Below, piece by piece: positions 32,402 through 41,974 of a stretch of 64,000 nucleotides of DNA. Position 1 is the first letter of the stretch; every line of letters begins with the position of its first letter. The stretch is taken from NCBI GenBank assembly GCA_022823235.1, contig JAJDXO010000057.1:1-64000 (forward strand), given 5' to 3'. Source of the stretch: Rhodospirillales bacterium (GTDB lineage Bacteria > Pseudomonadota > Alphaproteobacteria > Rhodospirillales > UBA2165). Under the pieces are notes generated by a model, which was given only the letters and a program-made list of their open reading frames with translations, searched no databases and was not told where the DNA came from. Both the position numbers and the translations under genes were made by a program.

Positions 32402-34174
32402 TTGACCTCTCGCCGGATTTTTCTGACTGAACCTCCGCCGGATTTCGATTTTGATCGCGATTTGGTTGTCGGTCCCTGGTGCTTTGTCGGTGTCGAGGAT
32501 CGGTTCCCCGGCTGGGACAAGCTGCCTTTCGAAGAGCCGATCCGCTCGCCGGCGGAGCTGAAATCTGCGTGTAGCGACACCGAGCAACTCGCATTGCTGA
32601 CCGCGGAGCGACTCGGCCGGGACATCGGCCCCGGTTCCGGCGGCGGCCATGGCGGGCGCTATTGGAGATCGTTGCTTTATATGTGGCTGATGACGTGCGC
32701 GCAGTTGTTGTGGCGGCGTTACCTGTATGTTTCCGCCATGGTCGAACGTCACGGCAACGAGCCGTTCAGCGTATTCGTTCACCCGGACAGCGCATGGCCG
32801 AGCCTCGGCCTCGAGGAATTCTATGAACGGCTGGCACGGAGCCGGCCGTTTGACCATTGGGTGTCCTCGATCGTCGTGCGCGAACTTTGCCCCCCATCGT
32901 GGCAATTGATCGAAATTCGCGAAAAGCCCGAGCCAGGCCCGTCGATAGGCCGCCCGACGGCCGCCAGGAGCCGTCTGCGGAAACTTCTGGGGCGCCTTCC
33001 ATTCAATCATGCTCATGGCATGCGCGGCTGGAAACTGCCTTTTTCCGTCATGCTGAGCCTCTTGCCGCGAAACCCCCATCCCCAGGACCAAACGGAAACC
33101 GGGACCATCGATCAAAATATAGAGGACAGGTTTCCCGACGCGTTTCTGCGGCTTTACGAGCGGTTTGTCGGCGCAACCCGGCCCGCATGCTACGGCGCCG
33201 ATTTTTCCCGCTGGGATGCATCGGCATCACGACGGCGTTTTGCGCCCGGCCGCCTGTATGTCGACAATCTGGGCAGCCATCTCACGGAAAACAACTTCCT
33301 CGCGGCAACCGCGCTTGCGCGGGGAGAGCGGGTCGTCGGCGCGCAACATGGGGGACTCTACGGCACGGCCGCCGCAATGCCTGTGGCCGCTCATGCCGAA
33401 TATGCCGGGCATGCGTTCCTGACCTGGGGCTGGAGAGAACAAGAGGACGCGGCGGGAAGGTTCGTCCCTGTTCCCTCGCCCCATCTGAGCCGGATCAGAA
33501 ATGCCCACAGGCGCGGAAACCGGAAACTGATTTTCATCGGCACGCACATGGGAGTTTATGGTCACCGCTTCGACTCGATCCCAAGCCCCTCCCGGTGCCC
33601 GGCCTACCGGGGGATGAAGAGAGAGTTTGTCGGGGGGCTGAACGGCGCCATCCGGGAACAGCTTGCCTACCGTCCGTACGAAAAAGTCGGAACGTTATCG
33701 GACGCACCCTACCTTCGGCGGTCTTTTCCCGACCTGGAGGTTCTGGAAGGCCCGTTGGTTCCGGAAATGCTGCGCTGCAAGCTGGCCGTTTTCGACCACC
33801 CCGGCACCGCATTCCTGGAAGCTCTCGCCGCGAACGTTCCGACGATCGCCTACTGGAATCCGGACGATTGGCCGATGAGCCGTCAGGCCGCCCCCTACCT
33901 CGATGCGTTGGCCGAGTGCGGCCTCCTCCACCACGATGCCCCATCCGCCGCCGCCAAGGTGAATGAGATTTGGGCCGACGTCGAGGGATGGTGGCGCAGC
34001 GAGGCGGTTCAGTCCGCGCGCCGGGCCTGGTGTCATCAGTACGCCCGCACCGCGACGCTGTGGCAATGGCATTGGGCCAAGGCGCTCTGGCAGCTTGCGC
34101 GCGGACAGGGCATTGCCGCGCCAATTCCGGACGCCATTCCGGGCGGCGATATCAGGGGAAGCAACATCGCATGA
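32402..34174 (+). CDS. LIC12162-family surface-carbohydrate transferase
   Basis: 590 residues from the proposed TTG at 32402. An upstream in-frame ATG at 32306 lies in the repeat and is unlikely. The pattern fits the LIC12162 transferase family: FLTEPPPDFDFDRDLVVGPWCF at the start, LYVDNLGSHLTENNFLAATALARGERVVGAQHGGLYG in the middle, and LVPEMLRCKLAVFDHPGTAFLEALAANVPTIAYWNPDDWPM, the probable nucleotide-sugar site of a GT-B fold, near the end. Family members occur in O-antigen and capsule loci, but no donor sugar is established. Its stop overlaps the kdsB-like start by four bases (ATGA), suggesting it may use that CMP-sugar. Confidence 0.8.
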   Translation: MTSRRIFLTEPPPDFDFDRDLVVGPWCFVGVEDRFPGWDKLPFEEPIRSPAELKSACSDTEQLALLTAERLGRDIGPGSGGGHGGRYWRSLLYMWLMTCAQLLWRRYLYVSAMVERHGNEPFSVFVHPDSAWPSLGLEEFYERLARSRPFDHWVSSIVVRELCPPSWQLIEIREKPEPGPSIGRPTAARSRLRKLLGRLPFNHAHGMRGWKLPFSVMLSLLPRNPHPQDQTETGTIDQNIEDRFPDAFLRLYERFVGATRPACYGADFSRWDASASRRRFAPGRLYVDNLGSHLTENNFLAATALARGERVVGAQHGGLYGTAAAMPVAAHAEYAGHAFLTWGWREQEDAAGRFVPVPSPHLSRIRNAHRRGNRKLIFIGTHMGVYGHRFDSIPSPSRCPAYRGMKREFVGGLNGAIREQLAYRPYEKVGTLSDAPYLRRSFPDLEVLEGPLVPEMLRCKLAVFDHPGTAFLEALAANVPTIAYWNPDDWPMSRQAAPYLDALAECGLLHHDAPSAAAKVNEIWADVEGWWRSEAVQSARRAWCHQYARTATLWQWHWAKALWQLARGQGIAAPIPDAIPGGDIRGSNIA

Positions 34175-34920
34175 AGACGGTTGCCGTAATCCCCGCGCGG
34201 ATGGGGTCGTCGCGCTTTCCCGGAAAGCCTCTCGCCGATCTTCTCGGCCGCACCATGATCGAACATGTCTACAAGCGGACCGCGCTTTCCCCGGGGCTCT
34301 CCGGCGTCGTCGTGGCGACCTGCGACAAGGAAATAGCGGATGCCGTCCGCGGGTTCGGCGGCACGGCGATCATGACGAGCGGCGAGCACGAACGTGCAAG
34401 CGACCGTGTTGCCGAGGCGTCGGGCGCGATCGATGCCGACGTCATCGTGATGGTTCAGGGGGACGAACCCATGGTCCACCCCCATATGATCGACGAGGCG
34501 CTTGAGCCGATGGCGGCCGACGACCGGGTCGTCTGCGTAAATCTGACCAAGCGCATCGAGGACGAGGCCGAATTTCTCAATCCGAATACCATCAAGGTGG
34601 TGTTCGACGGAAATTGGGATGCACTGTATATGTCGCGCCAGCCCATTCCCACGGCGCCCGGCTCGGACTTCGCGGCGATCGCGGCCTACAAACAGGTGTG
34701 CATCATCCCGTTCAGGATAAGCGCGCTGGAACGGTTTTCGGGCCTGGAGCCGACCGCGCTCGAAATCGCCGAATCCATAGATATGATGAGATTCCTGCAG
34801 CACGGCATCAAGGTTCGAATGGCCGAGACCCGGATTGCAACCCATGCCGTCGATACGGTGGACGACCTGAACATGGTCGAGGACCTGATGGCCGAAGACC
34901 CTCTCCTGCAATGCTACTGA
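34171..34920 (+). CDS. kdsB: KdsB-like CMP-sugar synthetase (copy 1)
   Basis: 249-residue cytidylyltransferase. KdsB hallmarks are VIPARMGSSRFPGKPLADLLG at the N-terminus, CDKEIADAV, TSGEHERASDRVAEA, MVQGDEPMVHP with the metal-binding Asp, and the YMSRQPIP sugar-site segment. The classical substrate is Kdo. The locus context allows 8-amino-Kdo or another ulosonic acid instead. A second relative is at 50502, and a lipid-A kdsB would be expected elsewhere on the chromosome, so at least one copy is likely specialised for this glycan. Confidence 0.87.
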   Translation: MKTVAVIPARMGSSRFPGKPLADLLGRTMIEHVYKRTALSPGLSGVVVATCDKEIADAVRGFGGTAIMTSGEHERASDRVAEASGAIDADVIVMVQGDEPMVHPHMIDEALEPMAADDRVVCVNLTKRIEDEAEFLNPNTIKVVFDGNWDALYMSRQPIPTAPGSDFAAIAAYKQVCIIPFRISALERFSGLEPTALEIAESIDMMRFLQHGIKVRMAETRIATHAVDTVDDLNMVEDLMAEDPLLQCY

Positions 34921-34942
34921 TTGATCCGGATTACCCCCGCCG

Positions 34943-35896
34943 ATGACCTGGAATGTCTTAGTCAGCGCGCCGTATATGGCGCCGGTCGTTCACGAGTTCG
35001 CCCCGGTGTTCGAGGAGAACGACGCGGCATACCGGGTGGTCGACGTCCGCGAACGGCTCGAGGAGGAGGAACTGCTGCCGGTAATCGGCGATGCCGATGC
35101 CATTATATGCGGCGACGACCGGATTACCGCCGCCGTGATGGATGCCGCCCCCCGGCTCAAGGTCATCTGCAAATGGGGAACCGGTGTCGATTCCATCGAC
35201 CTGGGCGCGGCCGCGGAACGCGGAATCGCCGTCGGAAGGACCCCCGATGCATTCACCGAACCGGTCGCCGATACCGTATTGGGGTACATGCTGTGCTTCG
35301 CCCGCTCTCTGCCGTGGATGGACCGGGAAATGAAATCCGGCCGCTGGCACAAGATCCCGGGCCGCTCACTTGGCGAGAGCACCATCGGAGTCGTGGGTGT
35401 CGGCGCGATCGGCATGGCGGTACTGCGCCGCGCCCGTCCATTCGGTGCGGCGCTTCTGGGGAACGACATCAGGCAAGTCGAGGACGGCGACCTCGGCGAT
35501 CTCGGCGTCGAAATGGTTGATCTCGACACCCTTTTGAGCCGATCGGACTATGTGAGCCTGAACGTCGATCTGAATCCCACATCCCGCCATCTGATCGATG
35601 CGGCGGCCTTGGACCGGATGAAACCGGATGCCGTACTGATCAATTGCGCCCGGGGACCGGTGATCGATGAGCGTGCGTTGGCCGATGCCCTTCGGAACGG
35701 TTCGATCGGCGGCGTCGCGCTCGACGTATACGAAGACGAACCGCTGCCCGACGGCAGCCCGCTGCGGCGCCTGGACAATGTTCTGCTCGCGCCCCACAAC
35801 AGTAACTCCAGCCCGACCGCCTGGCGGCGCGTTCATTTGAATTCGCTGCGTCAGGTCTTCGATGTTCTCAACGCCCAGGGAGACGTCACGCAATGA
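34943..35896 (+). CDS. D-2-hydroxyacid dehydrogenase (SerA/PGDH-like)
   Basis: 317-residue NAD-dependent dehydrogenase. Substrate-domain KWGTGVDSIDL, NAD motif GVVGVGAIGMAVLRRARPFG, catalytic Arg in INCARGPVIDERAL, Glu in ALDVYEDEPLP and His in LLAPHNSNSS are present, so the Arg-Glu-His triad is intact. The usual PHxGxxT after the histidine is replaced by PHNSNSS. The substrate may be a glycerate-type or sugar-derived 2-hydroxyacid. It lies 22 bases after kdsB and overlaps the next gene by four bases, so it belongs to the pathway and is unlikely to serve serine synthesis. Confidence 0.87.
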   Translation: MTWNVLVSAPYMAPVVHEFAPVFEENDAAYRVVDVRERLEEEELLPVIGDADAIICGDDRITAAVMDAAPRLKVICKWGTGVDSIDLGAAAERGIAVGRTPDAFTEPVADTVLGYMLCFARSLPWMDREMKSGRWHKIPGRSLGESTIGVVGVGAIGMAVLRRARPFGAALLGNDIRQVEDGDLGDLGVEMVDLDTLLSRSDYVSLNVDLNPTSRHLIDAAALDRMKPDAVLINCARGPVIDERALADALRNGSIGGVALDVYEDEPLPDGSPLRRLDNVLLAPHNSNSSPTAWRRVHLNSLRQVFDVLNAQGDVTQ

Positions 35897-37842
35897 GTTC
35901 CCGGCCTGTCGAGACGTCGATCATTATCCGCACCTACAACGAGCAGCGGGATTTGCCGGCGCTCTTCGATGCCCTGGACCTGCAACGCTATCGGGATTTC
36001 GAGGTCATCGTCGTGGATTCGGGCTCTTTCGACCGGACGCGGGAAATCGCCGTCGATCGGGGCGCCAAGCTCATTCGAATAGAAAAGCACGACTTTACCT
36101 TTGGTTACTCCCTCAATACCGGCATCAGGGCCGCCGCCGGGAAGTTCGCCGTCGCCGTATCCGCGCATACGGTTCCAGCCGGCAATGATTGGCTGGCCAA
36201 TCTGGTGAAGCCGCTTAGGGACGATCCGAATACAGCGATGAGCTATGGCCGGCAAATGGGCGTGCCGTCTTCCAAGTTCAGCGAGGCGGAGGATTTCGAA
36301 CGCCTGTACGGCGCGGAATCCAGAACCGATACGCTTCGGGACATCCGGGCGAACAACGCCAACTCGGCCATCCGCCGGGACCTCTGGCTTCGGCACCCCT
36401 TTGACGAATCGCTGCCGGGGCTCGAGGACGTCGAATGGGCGCGCAACTGGCTGCGCCAGGATTTCCGGGTCGTCTATGTGCCGGATGCGCCGATCCATCA
36501 TATCCACGAGGAAAGCTGGCAACAGGTGGAAAATCGCTACTATCGGGAAGCCGTGGCCGCCCGCCAGATGGGCGTCAAGCGCCCGTCCAATGTCCTCAAA
36601 GAGGTGTGGCGGGAAATTCTTCACGCCGCGGGCGACTGGCGCCGGCTGTTCTTCGCGCCGTCAAGCCCTGTGCTGGAACGCCTGACCCGCGCTCAGAGCG
36701 CCCGCGAAGTCCTGTATTTCCGGCGGCGCAAACTGTCGGGGACCATACGGGGGCTCACGCAGTCACACGCCATGGAATCGCGCGAAGAGCAGGAAGACAT
36801 TCTATTCGACAAGATGAGCCGGGCCGTGATCGTAAAGGCACGCGGGACGGCGGTGCTCGAAGACGTGCCGGTTCCCGAGATCAAACCGGGGGAAGTGCTG
36901 ATCCGGGTGGCGCACGTCGCCGTTTGCGCGACGGATATCGATGTTCTCGATGGGCGGTTGGGCTATTTCGAGAACGGCATGTCGAGCTATCCTATCATTC
37001 CCGGCCATGAATTCAGCGGATGGGTGGCTGCCTGCGGTCAGAACGTCAATGGCATATCGGAGGGAAGCCCCGTCGTCGTCGAACCCATTCAGAGTTGCGG
37101 CACTTGCGGACATTGCACCGCGGGAAATCAGATCGCCTGCGCGGACCGCCGGGAAATCGGCGTCATGTCGGCCGACGGCGCCTACGCCAACTACATCGCG
37201 ACGCCCGCCCGGTTCGTTCACAAAATTTCGCCGGAACTGGACATGAGGCTCGCCGCGCTCGCCGAACCGACGGCCGTGATCCTGAAGGGATTGCGGCGGC
37301 TCGGTCTCGGCAAGGCCTCTCCCGCCCGGCAACGAAGCTGCGCGGTCATCGGAAGCGGTTCGTTGGGACACATCTGCGCCAAGGTGGTTCACGAGTTGGG
37401 CCATGCCGTAACCGGATTCGATCGTAACGACGACCGTAATGCGCTGCTTCGGGTCGATGGGATTCCGACATCCCGAGATTTGTCGGACCTCGGCCAATTC
37501 GACACGCTGATCGAGGTCACCGGCAGCCAAGACGTTCTGGAAGCGGCGATCCGATATTCAAGACCCGGGGCGCAAATTCTGCTGCTGGGATTTCCTTACG
37601 CCGAGCGTGATTTTTCGTTCGAGCACATCGTTGCCTCGGATAAATCGATAATCGGATCGGTGGGCAGCAGCCGGGAAGATTTCGAAGCCGCAATCGGGCT
37701 CCTGCCCAAGCTTGGGCTCAGGCACCACTTGGCTTGCGAATTGAGCCTCGGCCAGTTCGACAAGGCGTGGAAACTGTGCCGCACGGGCCAAGCGCTCAAA
37801 GTGATACTTACGCCGGAATGGCCTGAAACAGCCGCCGCCTGA
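35893..37842 (+). CDS. Fusion of GT2 glycosyltransferase and zinc-type alcohol dehydrogenase
   Basis: 649 residues in one frame. Residues about 1-290 are a GT2 domain (TSIIIRTYNEQRDLPALFDALDLQ, EVIVVDSGSFDRT, NTGIRAAAG, LEDVEWARNW). Residues about 314-640 are a medium-chain dehydrogenase (VPVPEIKPGEVLIRVAHVAVCATDIDVLDG, YPIIPGHEFSGWV, structural zinc cysteines CGTCGHCTAGNQIAC, CAVIGSGSLGHICAKV). The dehydrogenase start corresponds to DKMSRAVIVKARG, with Met at about 313. No stop or frameshift separates them. The dehydrogenase may make or reduce the sugar or polyol that the GT2 part uses (inference). Confidence 0.88.
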   Translation: MSSRPVETSIIIRTYNEQRDLPALFDALDLQRYRDFEVIVVDSGSFDRTREIAVDRGAKLIRIEKHDFTFGYSLNTGIRAAAGKFAVAVSAHTVPAGNDWLANLVKPLRDDPNTAMSYGRQMGVPSSKFSEAEDFERLYGAESRTDTLRDIRANNANSAIRRDLWLRHPFDESLPGLEDVEWARNWLRQDFRVVYVPDAPIHHIHEESWQQVENRYYREAVAARQMGVKRPSNVLKEVWREILHAAGDWRRLFFAPSSPVLERLTRAQSAREVLYFRRRKLSGTIRGLTQSHAMESREEQEDILFDKMSRAVIVKARGTAVLEDVPVPEIKPGEVLIRVAHVAVCATDIDVLDGRLGYFENGMSSYPIIPGHEFSGWVAACGQNVNGISEGSPVVVEPIQSCGTCGHCTAGNQIACADRREIGVMSADGAYANYIATPARFVHKISPELDMRLAALAEPTAVILKGLRRLGLGKASPARQRSCAVIGSGSLGHICAKVVHELGHAVTGFDRNDDRNALLRVDGIPTSRDLSDLGQFDTLIEVTGSQDVLEAAIRYSRPGAQILLLGFPYAERDFSFEHIVASDKSIIGSVGSSREDFEAAIGLLPKLGLRHHLACELSLGQFDKAWKLCRTGQALKVILTPEWPETAAA

Positions 37843-39629
37843 TGGTTATCCACGCCTTTTGCGTCAACGAGTTTTCCGTGTGGAGGATGCTGTGGTATCT
37901 GCTCCTCAAGCGGCGCGTCAGAATTATAGCGGTTTTCGCAATCTACACGGTCTTCGATCGTCCGCTGCGGCGGTTGGTTAACCGCCTGACGGCGACGGGC
38001 CGAATCGCACGGCTGGGCGATGACATCGAGGCGCTGGCGCCTTTGCAGGACTATCCGTACCGGGCGATGCTCAGCGACTATTTCAACCTGATCGAACCGC
38101 GGATCGAGAAATACTTCGGGTTCGGCGATCCGGATCCGGGCCACAGCGGCTATCATCGCGCTTTTCAGCACCTGACGTGCAATTACATCGCACTCCAGGC
38201 GGTCCAGATCGTTGCGCCGAGTATGGCGGCGGCGCACTCTCCGGAAACGCAAGTCCGGTTTTACGGTTATCCAAAGGACATCACGGCGGCGGCATGCGCG
38301 TTCGCGGGCCGGGACGCCCTGCCGCAAATAACCCCAATGAGTCCCCCCGACCGGCTGCTCAACCTCCTGTTCAGTCTGGTGCTCGCCGTCTATTCCGCCG
38401 CCTGGCTGATGGTGCGCGTCCGGGCTTGGCTGGATCCTCCGGCCAGGATTTCGATGGCCTACGACTTTCTTGATGATCTCACGGAGATCGACATGTATCG
38501 GGACCTGGCCGAGGCGGGACCGTTTCTTCTGGTCCCGCGAAACAAGCCGCTGGCGCAAATGGCGGCGCAGCTCGACCTGCCGCCGCACGACCGGCGTACG
38601 ATAACGGCCGGCCGGTTCCGTTTTCCCGATGCAATCAGATGTTTCGGCGAAGCCGGACGGGATTGGTGGCAAATCTGGCGCCGCTACGGATCCTGCTCGG
38701 CCCGGCATTTTCGTGAAGTGGCCGGCTTGGTTTTCCGCCGCCTGGCGTATCGCGGCCTGTTCAATCTTTATGCGCCCAGGATCTATTGGGGCCGCGATAG
38801 CTACTCGGCCGCACACATTATCCGCCGCCAGGAACTCGCCCGGTTCGGCGGCGAATCCTGGAGCGTATGCCACAGCGCCCTTACCTATTCCGATTGCTAT
38901 CCGGAATTTCGTTATTTGAACTTTGACCGCTATTACGTCATGGACCGGTCGGTATTTGAACGCTCATATGTTGAGAAGTGGCCGGACTCCATGACGCTGG
39001 TCAGGGCTCAGCCGTTCAGGTTCTCCCGGGCGCTGAGCCAAAAAAGTCACCGTTCGAAACCGCATGATATTCTTATCCTGTCGTCGGTTTCCATTTGGTC
39101 GCCGGCCTTCGTCCAGGCGGCAAGGGAAATCGCCGAAGCGTTCAGCGACCGGACCGTCAGGGTTCAGGTCAAAGATAATTTCCGGCATCTGAGCGCGTGC
39201 CGGGAATTCCTGGATGCCGTCACCAAGGGCCTGGATCACACCGAAATCGTCACGGAAAAGCTTCCCTACACGCTGTTTCCGCACTCCCGCTACACGGTCA
39301 GCGATCCGTCAACCGCGGCGGTGGAGCCGATCATCAGCGGTTGCTACGGCTTCGTCTTGGACGTCGAGGAGGTCCATCTGACCAGTCCCTTGCGCCGTCT
39401 GGATGGCGTTTGCGTAACGTCCGGGCTTGAAGCCGTTTCCCGAATCAAGGCGATCGAGAACGGGGAATGGGCGTATCCTTCCGAAGCCATCGCCGAGCAT
39501 CTGGATATGTCCGGCATCGCTTTTCTGGACGTCATTCGCGGAGATCTCGGCCTGCCGCCCGTGGCCGCCGGGATACCGCCGGGCGAACAAAAAACCCGGC
39601 ATCACCCGCAAGAGGAAATACTCTCTTGA
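37842..39629 (+). CDS. Large protein of unknown function in the glycan operon
   Basis: 595 residues; starts inside the upstream stop (TGATG). No classic motif is recognised. N-terminal MVIHAFCVNEFSVWRMLWYLLLKRR may sit at the membrane, and about 165-190 is hydrophobic (LLNLLFSLVLAVYSAAWLMV). The C-terminal half reads like a GT-B nucleotide-binding half: DILILSSVSIWSPAFVQAAREI, VQVKDNFRH, YTVSDPSTAAVEPIISGCYGFVLDVEEVH. This resembles the ordering in surface-carbohydrate transferases such as the LIC12162 and TIGR04326 groups, but similarity is only in style. Best guess is a glycosyltransferase-like protein. Confidence 0.62.
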   Translation: MVIHAFCVNEFSVWRMLWYLLLKRRVRIIAVFAIYTVFDRPLRRLVNRLTATGRIARLGDDIEALAPLQDYPYRAMLSDYFNLIEPRIEKYFGFGDPDPGHSGYHRAFQHLTCNYIALQAVQIVAPSMAAAHSPETQVRFYGYPKDITAAACAFAGRDALPQITPMSPPDRLLNLLFSLVLAVYSAAWLMVRVRAWLDPPARISMAYDFLDDLTEIDMYRDLAEAGPFLLVPRNKPLAQMAAQLDLPPHDRRTITAGRFRFPDAIRCFGEAGRDWWQIWRRYGSCSARHFREVAGLVFRRLAYRGLFNLYAPRIYWGRDSYSAAHIIRRQELARFGGESWSVCHSALTYSDCYPEFRYLNFDRYYVMDRSVFERSYVEKWPDSMTLVRAQPFRFSRALSQKSHRSKPHDILILSSVSIWSPAFVQAAREIAEAFSDRTVRVQVKDNFRHLSACREFLDAVTKGLDHTEIVTEKLPYTLFPHSRYTVSDPSTAAVEPIISGCYGFVLDVEEVHLTSPLRRLDGVCVTSGLEAVSRIKAIENGEWAYPSEAIAEHLDMSGIAFLDVIRGDLGLPPVAAGIPPGEQKTRHHPQEEILS

Positions 39630-40564
39630 AGATATTGGTCACGGGCGCCGCCGGCTTCATCGGTTCGCATGTCGCCCGGAGACTTGCCGGCCTTGGGCAC
39701 GAGGTCGTCGCGGTCGACGATTTTTCCAATGGCCGCGCGGAAAATGTCGATCCCCGGGCTGAGTTTATCGAATTCGATCTGGCCGACCCCGCGGTGGCCG
39801 ACGTCCTGCCCAAGGACGTTGAAATCATCTGTCATTTGGCCGGCCAAGCCTCCGGAGAGAACAGTTTCTACGATCCGATCGGGGATCTGGATGCCAATGC
39901 CGCATCGACGCTGAATTTGATCCGCTTTGGAATCCACGTAAATGCGCGGCGTCTTATTTTCTCAAGTTCACTGTCCTGTTATGGGGATATCGGCGGGAAG
40001 ACCGCCGTCGAGTCGATGACTTGCCGCCCCCGATCCTGTTACGCGGTTTCAAAACTGGCGGCTGAAGCGTATCTGAGAGTATTTTCCGACCGACTCCCCT
40101 TCGTAATTTTCCGGTTGGCCAACGTATATGGGCCTGGTCAGAACCTGGAAAACATCCGCCAGGGCATGATCAGCATCTACCTTGTTCAGGCACTGCAAAC
40201 CGGCCGGGTGCAGGTCAAAGGGGCCCTGGACCGTTATCGGGATTTTGTCGAGGTTGGCAATGTGGCGGAGGCGTTCTCCGCGGCCGTCGATACGGATCGG
40301 GCGAACGGCCATACGATGAACCTCGCCCTGGGCGAACCGACGACCGTGCTCCAGATTCTCGAGGCGCTCAAAACGGAAATCCCGGATATGACCTGGTTTG
40401 TGAAAGGCTCCACCCCCGGCGATGTCAGGGGAATGAAAGCCGACGCCGGCAGGCTCAAGGATATTCTGGGATTCGAATGCACAACCAGAATCGAGGACGG
40501 CATCGGCCCCTTCGTCGACTGGGCAAGAAAACAACTATCCGATACCGGTACGGTCGACCCGTGA
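39626..40564 (+). CDS. Extended SDR: NAD-dependent sugar epimerase/dehydratase
   Basis: 312 residues. A TTG start at 39626 overlaps the upstream stop (TTGA) and follows AGAGGAAAT, giving KILVTGAAGFIGSHVARRLAGLG at the N-terminus. The active-site pair FSSSLSCYGD and YAVSK, plus RLANVYGPGQ and RYRDFVEVGNVAEAF, identify a UDP-glucose 4-epimerase-like SDR. CCHLAGQAS-type NAD contacts are present (ICHLAGQASGE). A longer frame from 39467 overlaps the previous gene and is not needed. Substrate probably a nucleotide hexose. Confidence 0.88.
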   Translation: MKILVTGAAGFIGSHVARRLAGLGHEVVAVDDFSNGRAENVDPRAEFIEFDLADPAVADVLPKDVEIICHLAGQASGENSFYDPIGDLDANAASTLNLIRFGIHVNARRLIFSSSLSCYGDIGGKTAVESMTCRPRSCYAVSKLAAEAYLRVFSDRLPFVIFRLANVYGPGQNLENIRQGMISIYLVQALQTGRVQVKGALDRYRDFVEVGNVAEAFSAAVDTDRANGHTMNLALGEPTTVLQILEALKTEIPDMTWFVKGSTPGDVRGMKADAGRLKDILGFECTTRIEDGIGPFVDWARKQLSDTGTVDP

Positions 40565-40702
40565 GCCTCGATATCCCACCGACAACGCGGTTGTAATCGT
40601 TTCGTATCCGACTAAATTGCGGCTACGCGCTCGCCCCCCTTTCAAGACCGGCTTCGGCGGGCAATAGGCCTTGAACTCCGCTACACGAGCTTTGTCACCG
40701 AA

Positions 40703-40861
40703 ATGCAAGTTGACGCCTTTCGCCCAAGTGGCCTAGCGGGCGCGCAAAGGTCCCGGACACGCTTGACCGCAATGGCCGGAGAGATTTCGGCCAATGCGGC
40801 GGAATCCGGTATGCGCGTGCGCGGAGGGCCCGGGCGGCTTCCCCGGCTGGACGTCCAGTGA
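40703..40861 (+). CDS. Short open frame overlapping the pyruvate-kinase-like start
   Basis: 52 codons beginning MQVDAFRPSGLAG; the TGA at 40859-40861 overlaps the GTG start at 40858 (GTGA). Arg/Gly-rich and without a recognisable family. It may be a leader frame that couples translation, or chance. The rest of the 40565-40857 gap shows nothing. Confidence 0.22.
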   Translation: MQVDAFRPSGLAGAQRSRTRLTAMAGEISANAAESGMRVRGGPGRLPRLDVQ

Positions 40862-41868
40862 CCCGCATATTGGCAACGCTGGGTCCGTCGTCGTTGAACC
40901 GCGAAACCGTTCGCGCGTGCGCCGACGAGGGCGTGGACCTTTTCCGAATCAATCTCAGCCATACCGGCCTTGGTGATGTCCGGCCGACAGTCGAGAGCAT
41001 TCAGACATGGACCGACGTTCCCGTATGCCTCGACAGCGAAGGCGCGCAACTCCGCAACAGCGGCATGGCGAATGGCAGCGTGGACTACGAGCAGGGAATG
41101 GAGGTCACGATCCCCCATGAAACGATCGCGGGAAACCGGGAGACCATCTCGTTTTACCCCGACGGCATCGCGGCTCATTTTGAGCCGGGAGACGTTATCC
41201 GCGTGGATTTCGATCATGTGGAGTTCGAAATCATCGCAAAAGAGGCCGACCATTGCCGGGCGGTGGTGCGCCAGGGCGGATGCGTGGGAAGCAACAAAGC
41301 CGCTGACCTGGATCGGGATATCCCGCTCGCGGCCATTTCGGAGAAGGACCGGGCGGCTGTTGCCATCGGTCTGGAAATGGGGCTGTCCAATTTTGCATTG
41401 TCCTTCGCCAATTCAGCCGCTGACGTTGAGGCCATGCGCGGGATTTGCGGCGCCTCGGCGAGGATCATTTGTAAAATCGAAAGCCGGCAAGGCATCCACA
41501 ATCTGCCGCAGATTTTGGACGTGGCCGATGAGATCCTGATAGACCGGGGAGACCTGTCCCGGCAGGTTCCAATCGAGAAGATTCCGTTTCTGCAACGGCG
41601 CATCATCGCCACCGCAAAGGCGCATCGCAAGCCGGTCCATGTGGCGACCAATCTGCTGGAATCGATGATCGTCTCCCGTGGCCCCACCCGGGCCGAGGTC
41701 AATGATGTCGTGAGCAATATTGAAATGGGCGCCGACGGTCTGGTGCTGGCGGCGGAGACCGCAATCGGTGTGAATCCCGTCGGCGCGGTCAAGATGATCC
41801 GCGCGCTCCTCGATGAGGCTACGCGCTGGACACCCAATGCCACAATTGATGATATTCTCGGCTATTGA
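40858..41868 (+). CDS. Pyruvate-kinase-like protein, shortened
   Basis: 336 residues against about 470 for normal pyruvate kinase. The barrel motifs are recognisable but altered: RILATLGPSS, LFRINLSHTGLGD, a short B-domain, ICKIESRQGIHNL, DEILIDRGDLSRQVPIEKIPFLQRRII, HVATNLLESMI (usually ATQMLESM), PTRAEVNDVVSNIEMGADGLVLAAETAIGVNPV. The C-terminal allosteric domain is missing. A GTG start at 40858 is used. Being inside a glycan operon beside PEP-using NeuB chemistry, it may bind PEP or pyruvate for another purpose than glycolysis; activity cannot be judged without checking each catalytic residue. Confidence 0.82.
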   Translation: MTRILATLGPSSLNRETVRACADEGVDLFRINLSHTGLGDVRPTVESIQTWTDVPVCLDSEGAQLRNSGMANGSVDYEQGMEVTIPHETIAGNRETISFYPDGIAAHFEPGDVIRVDFDHVEFEIIAKEADHCRAVVRQGGCVGSNKAADLDRDIPLAAISEKDRAAVAIGLEMGLSNFALSFANSAADVEAMRGICGASARIICKIESRQGIHNLPQILDVADEILIDRGDLSRQVPIEKIPFLQRRIIATAKAHRKPVHVATNLLESMIVSRGPTRAEVNDVVSNIEMGADGLVLAAETAIGVNPVGAVKMIRALLDEATRWTPNATIDDILGY

Positions 41869-41974
41869 TTGTCATCCGCTCGAAAATACCGCGTTCAGGC
41901 TCTCCCCAGCCGAAGTCCGGGGGATCAAGGCGGGCGGCCGCCGGGCGACAACGACATTTTGAATGAGCTGCTAA

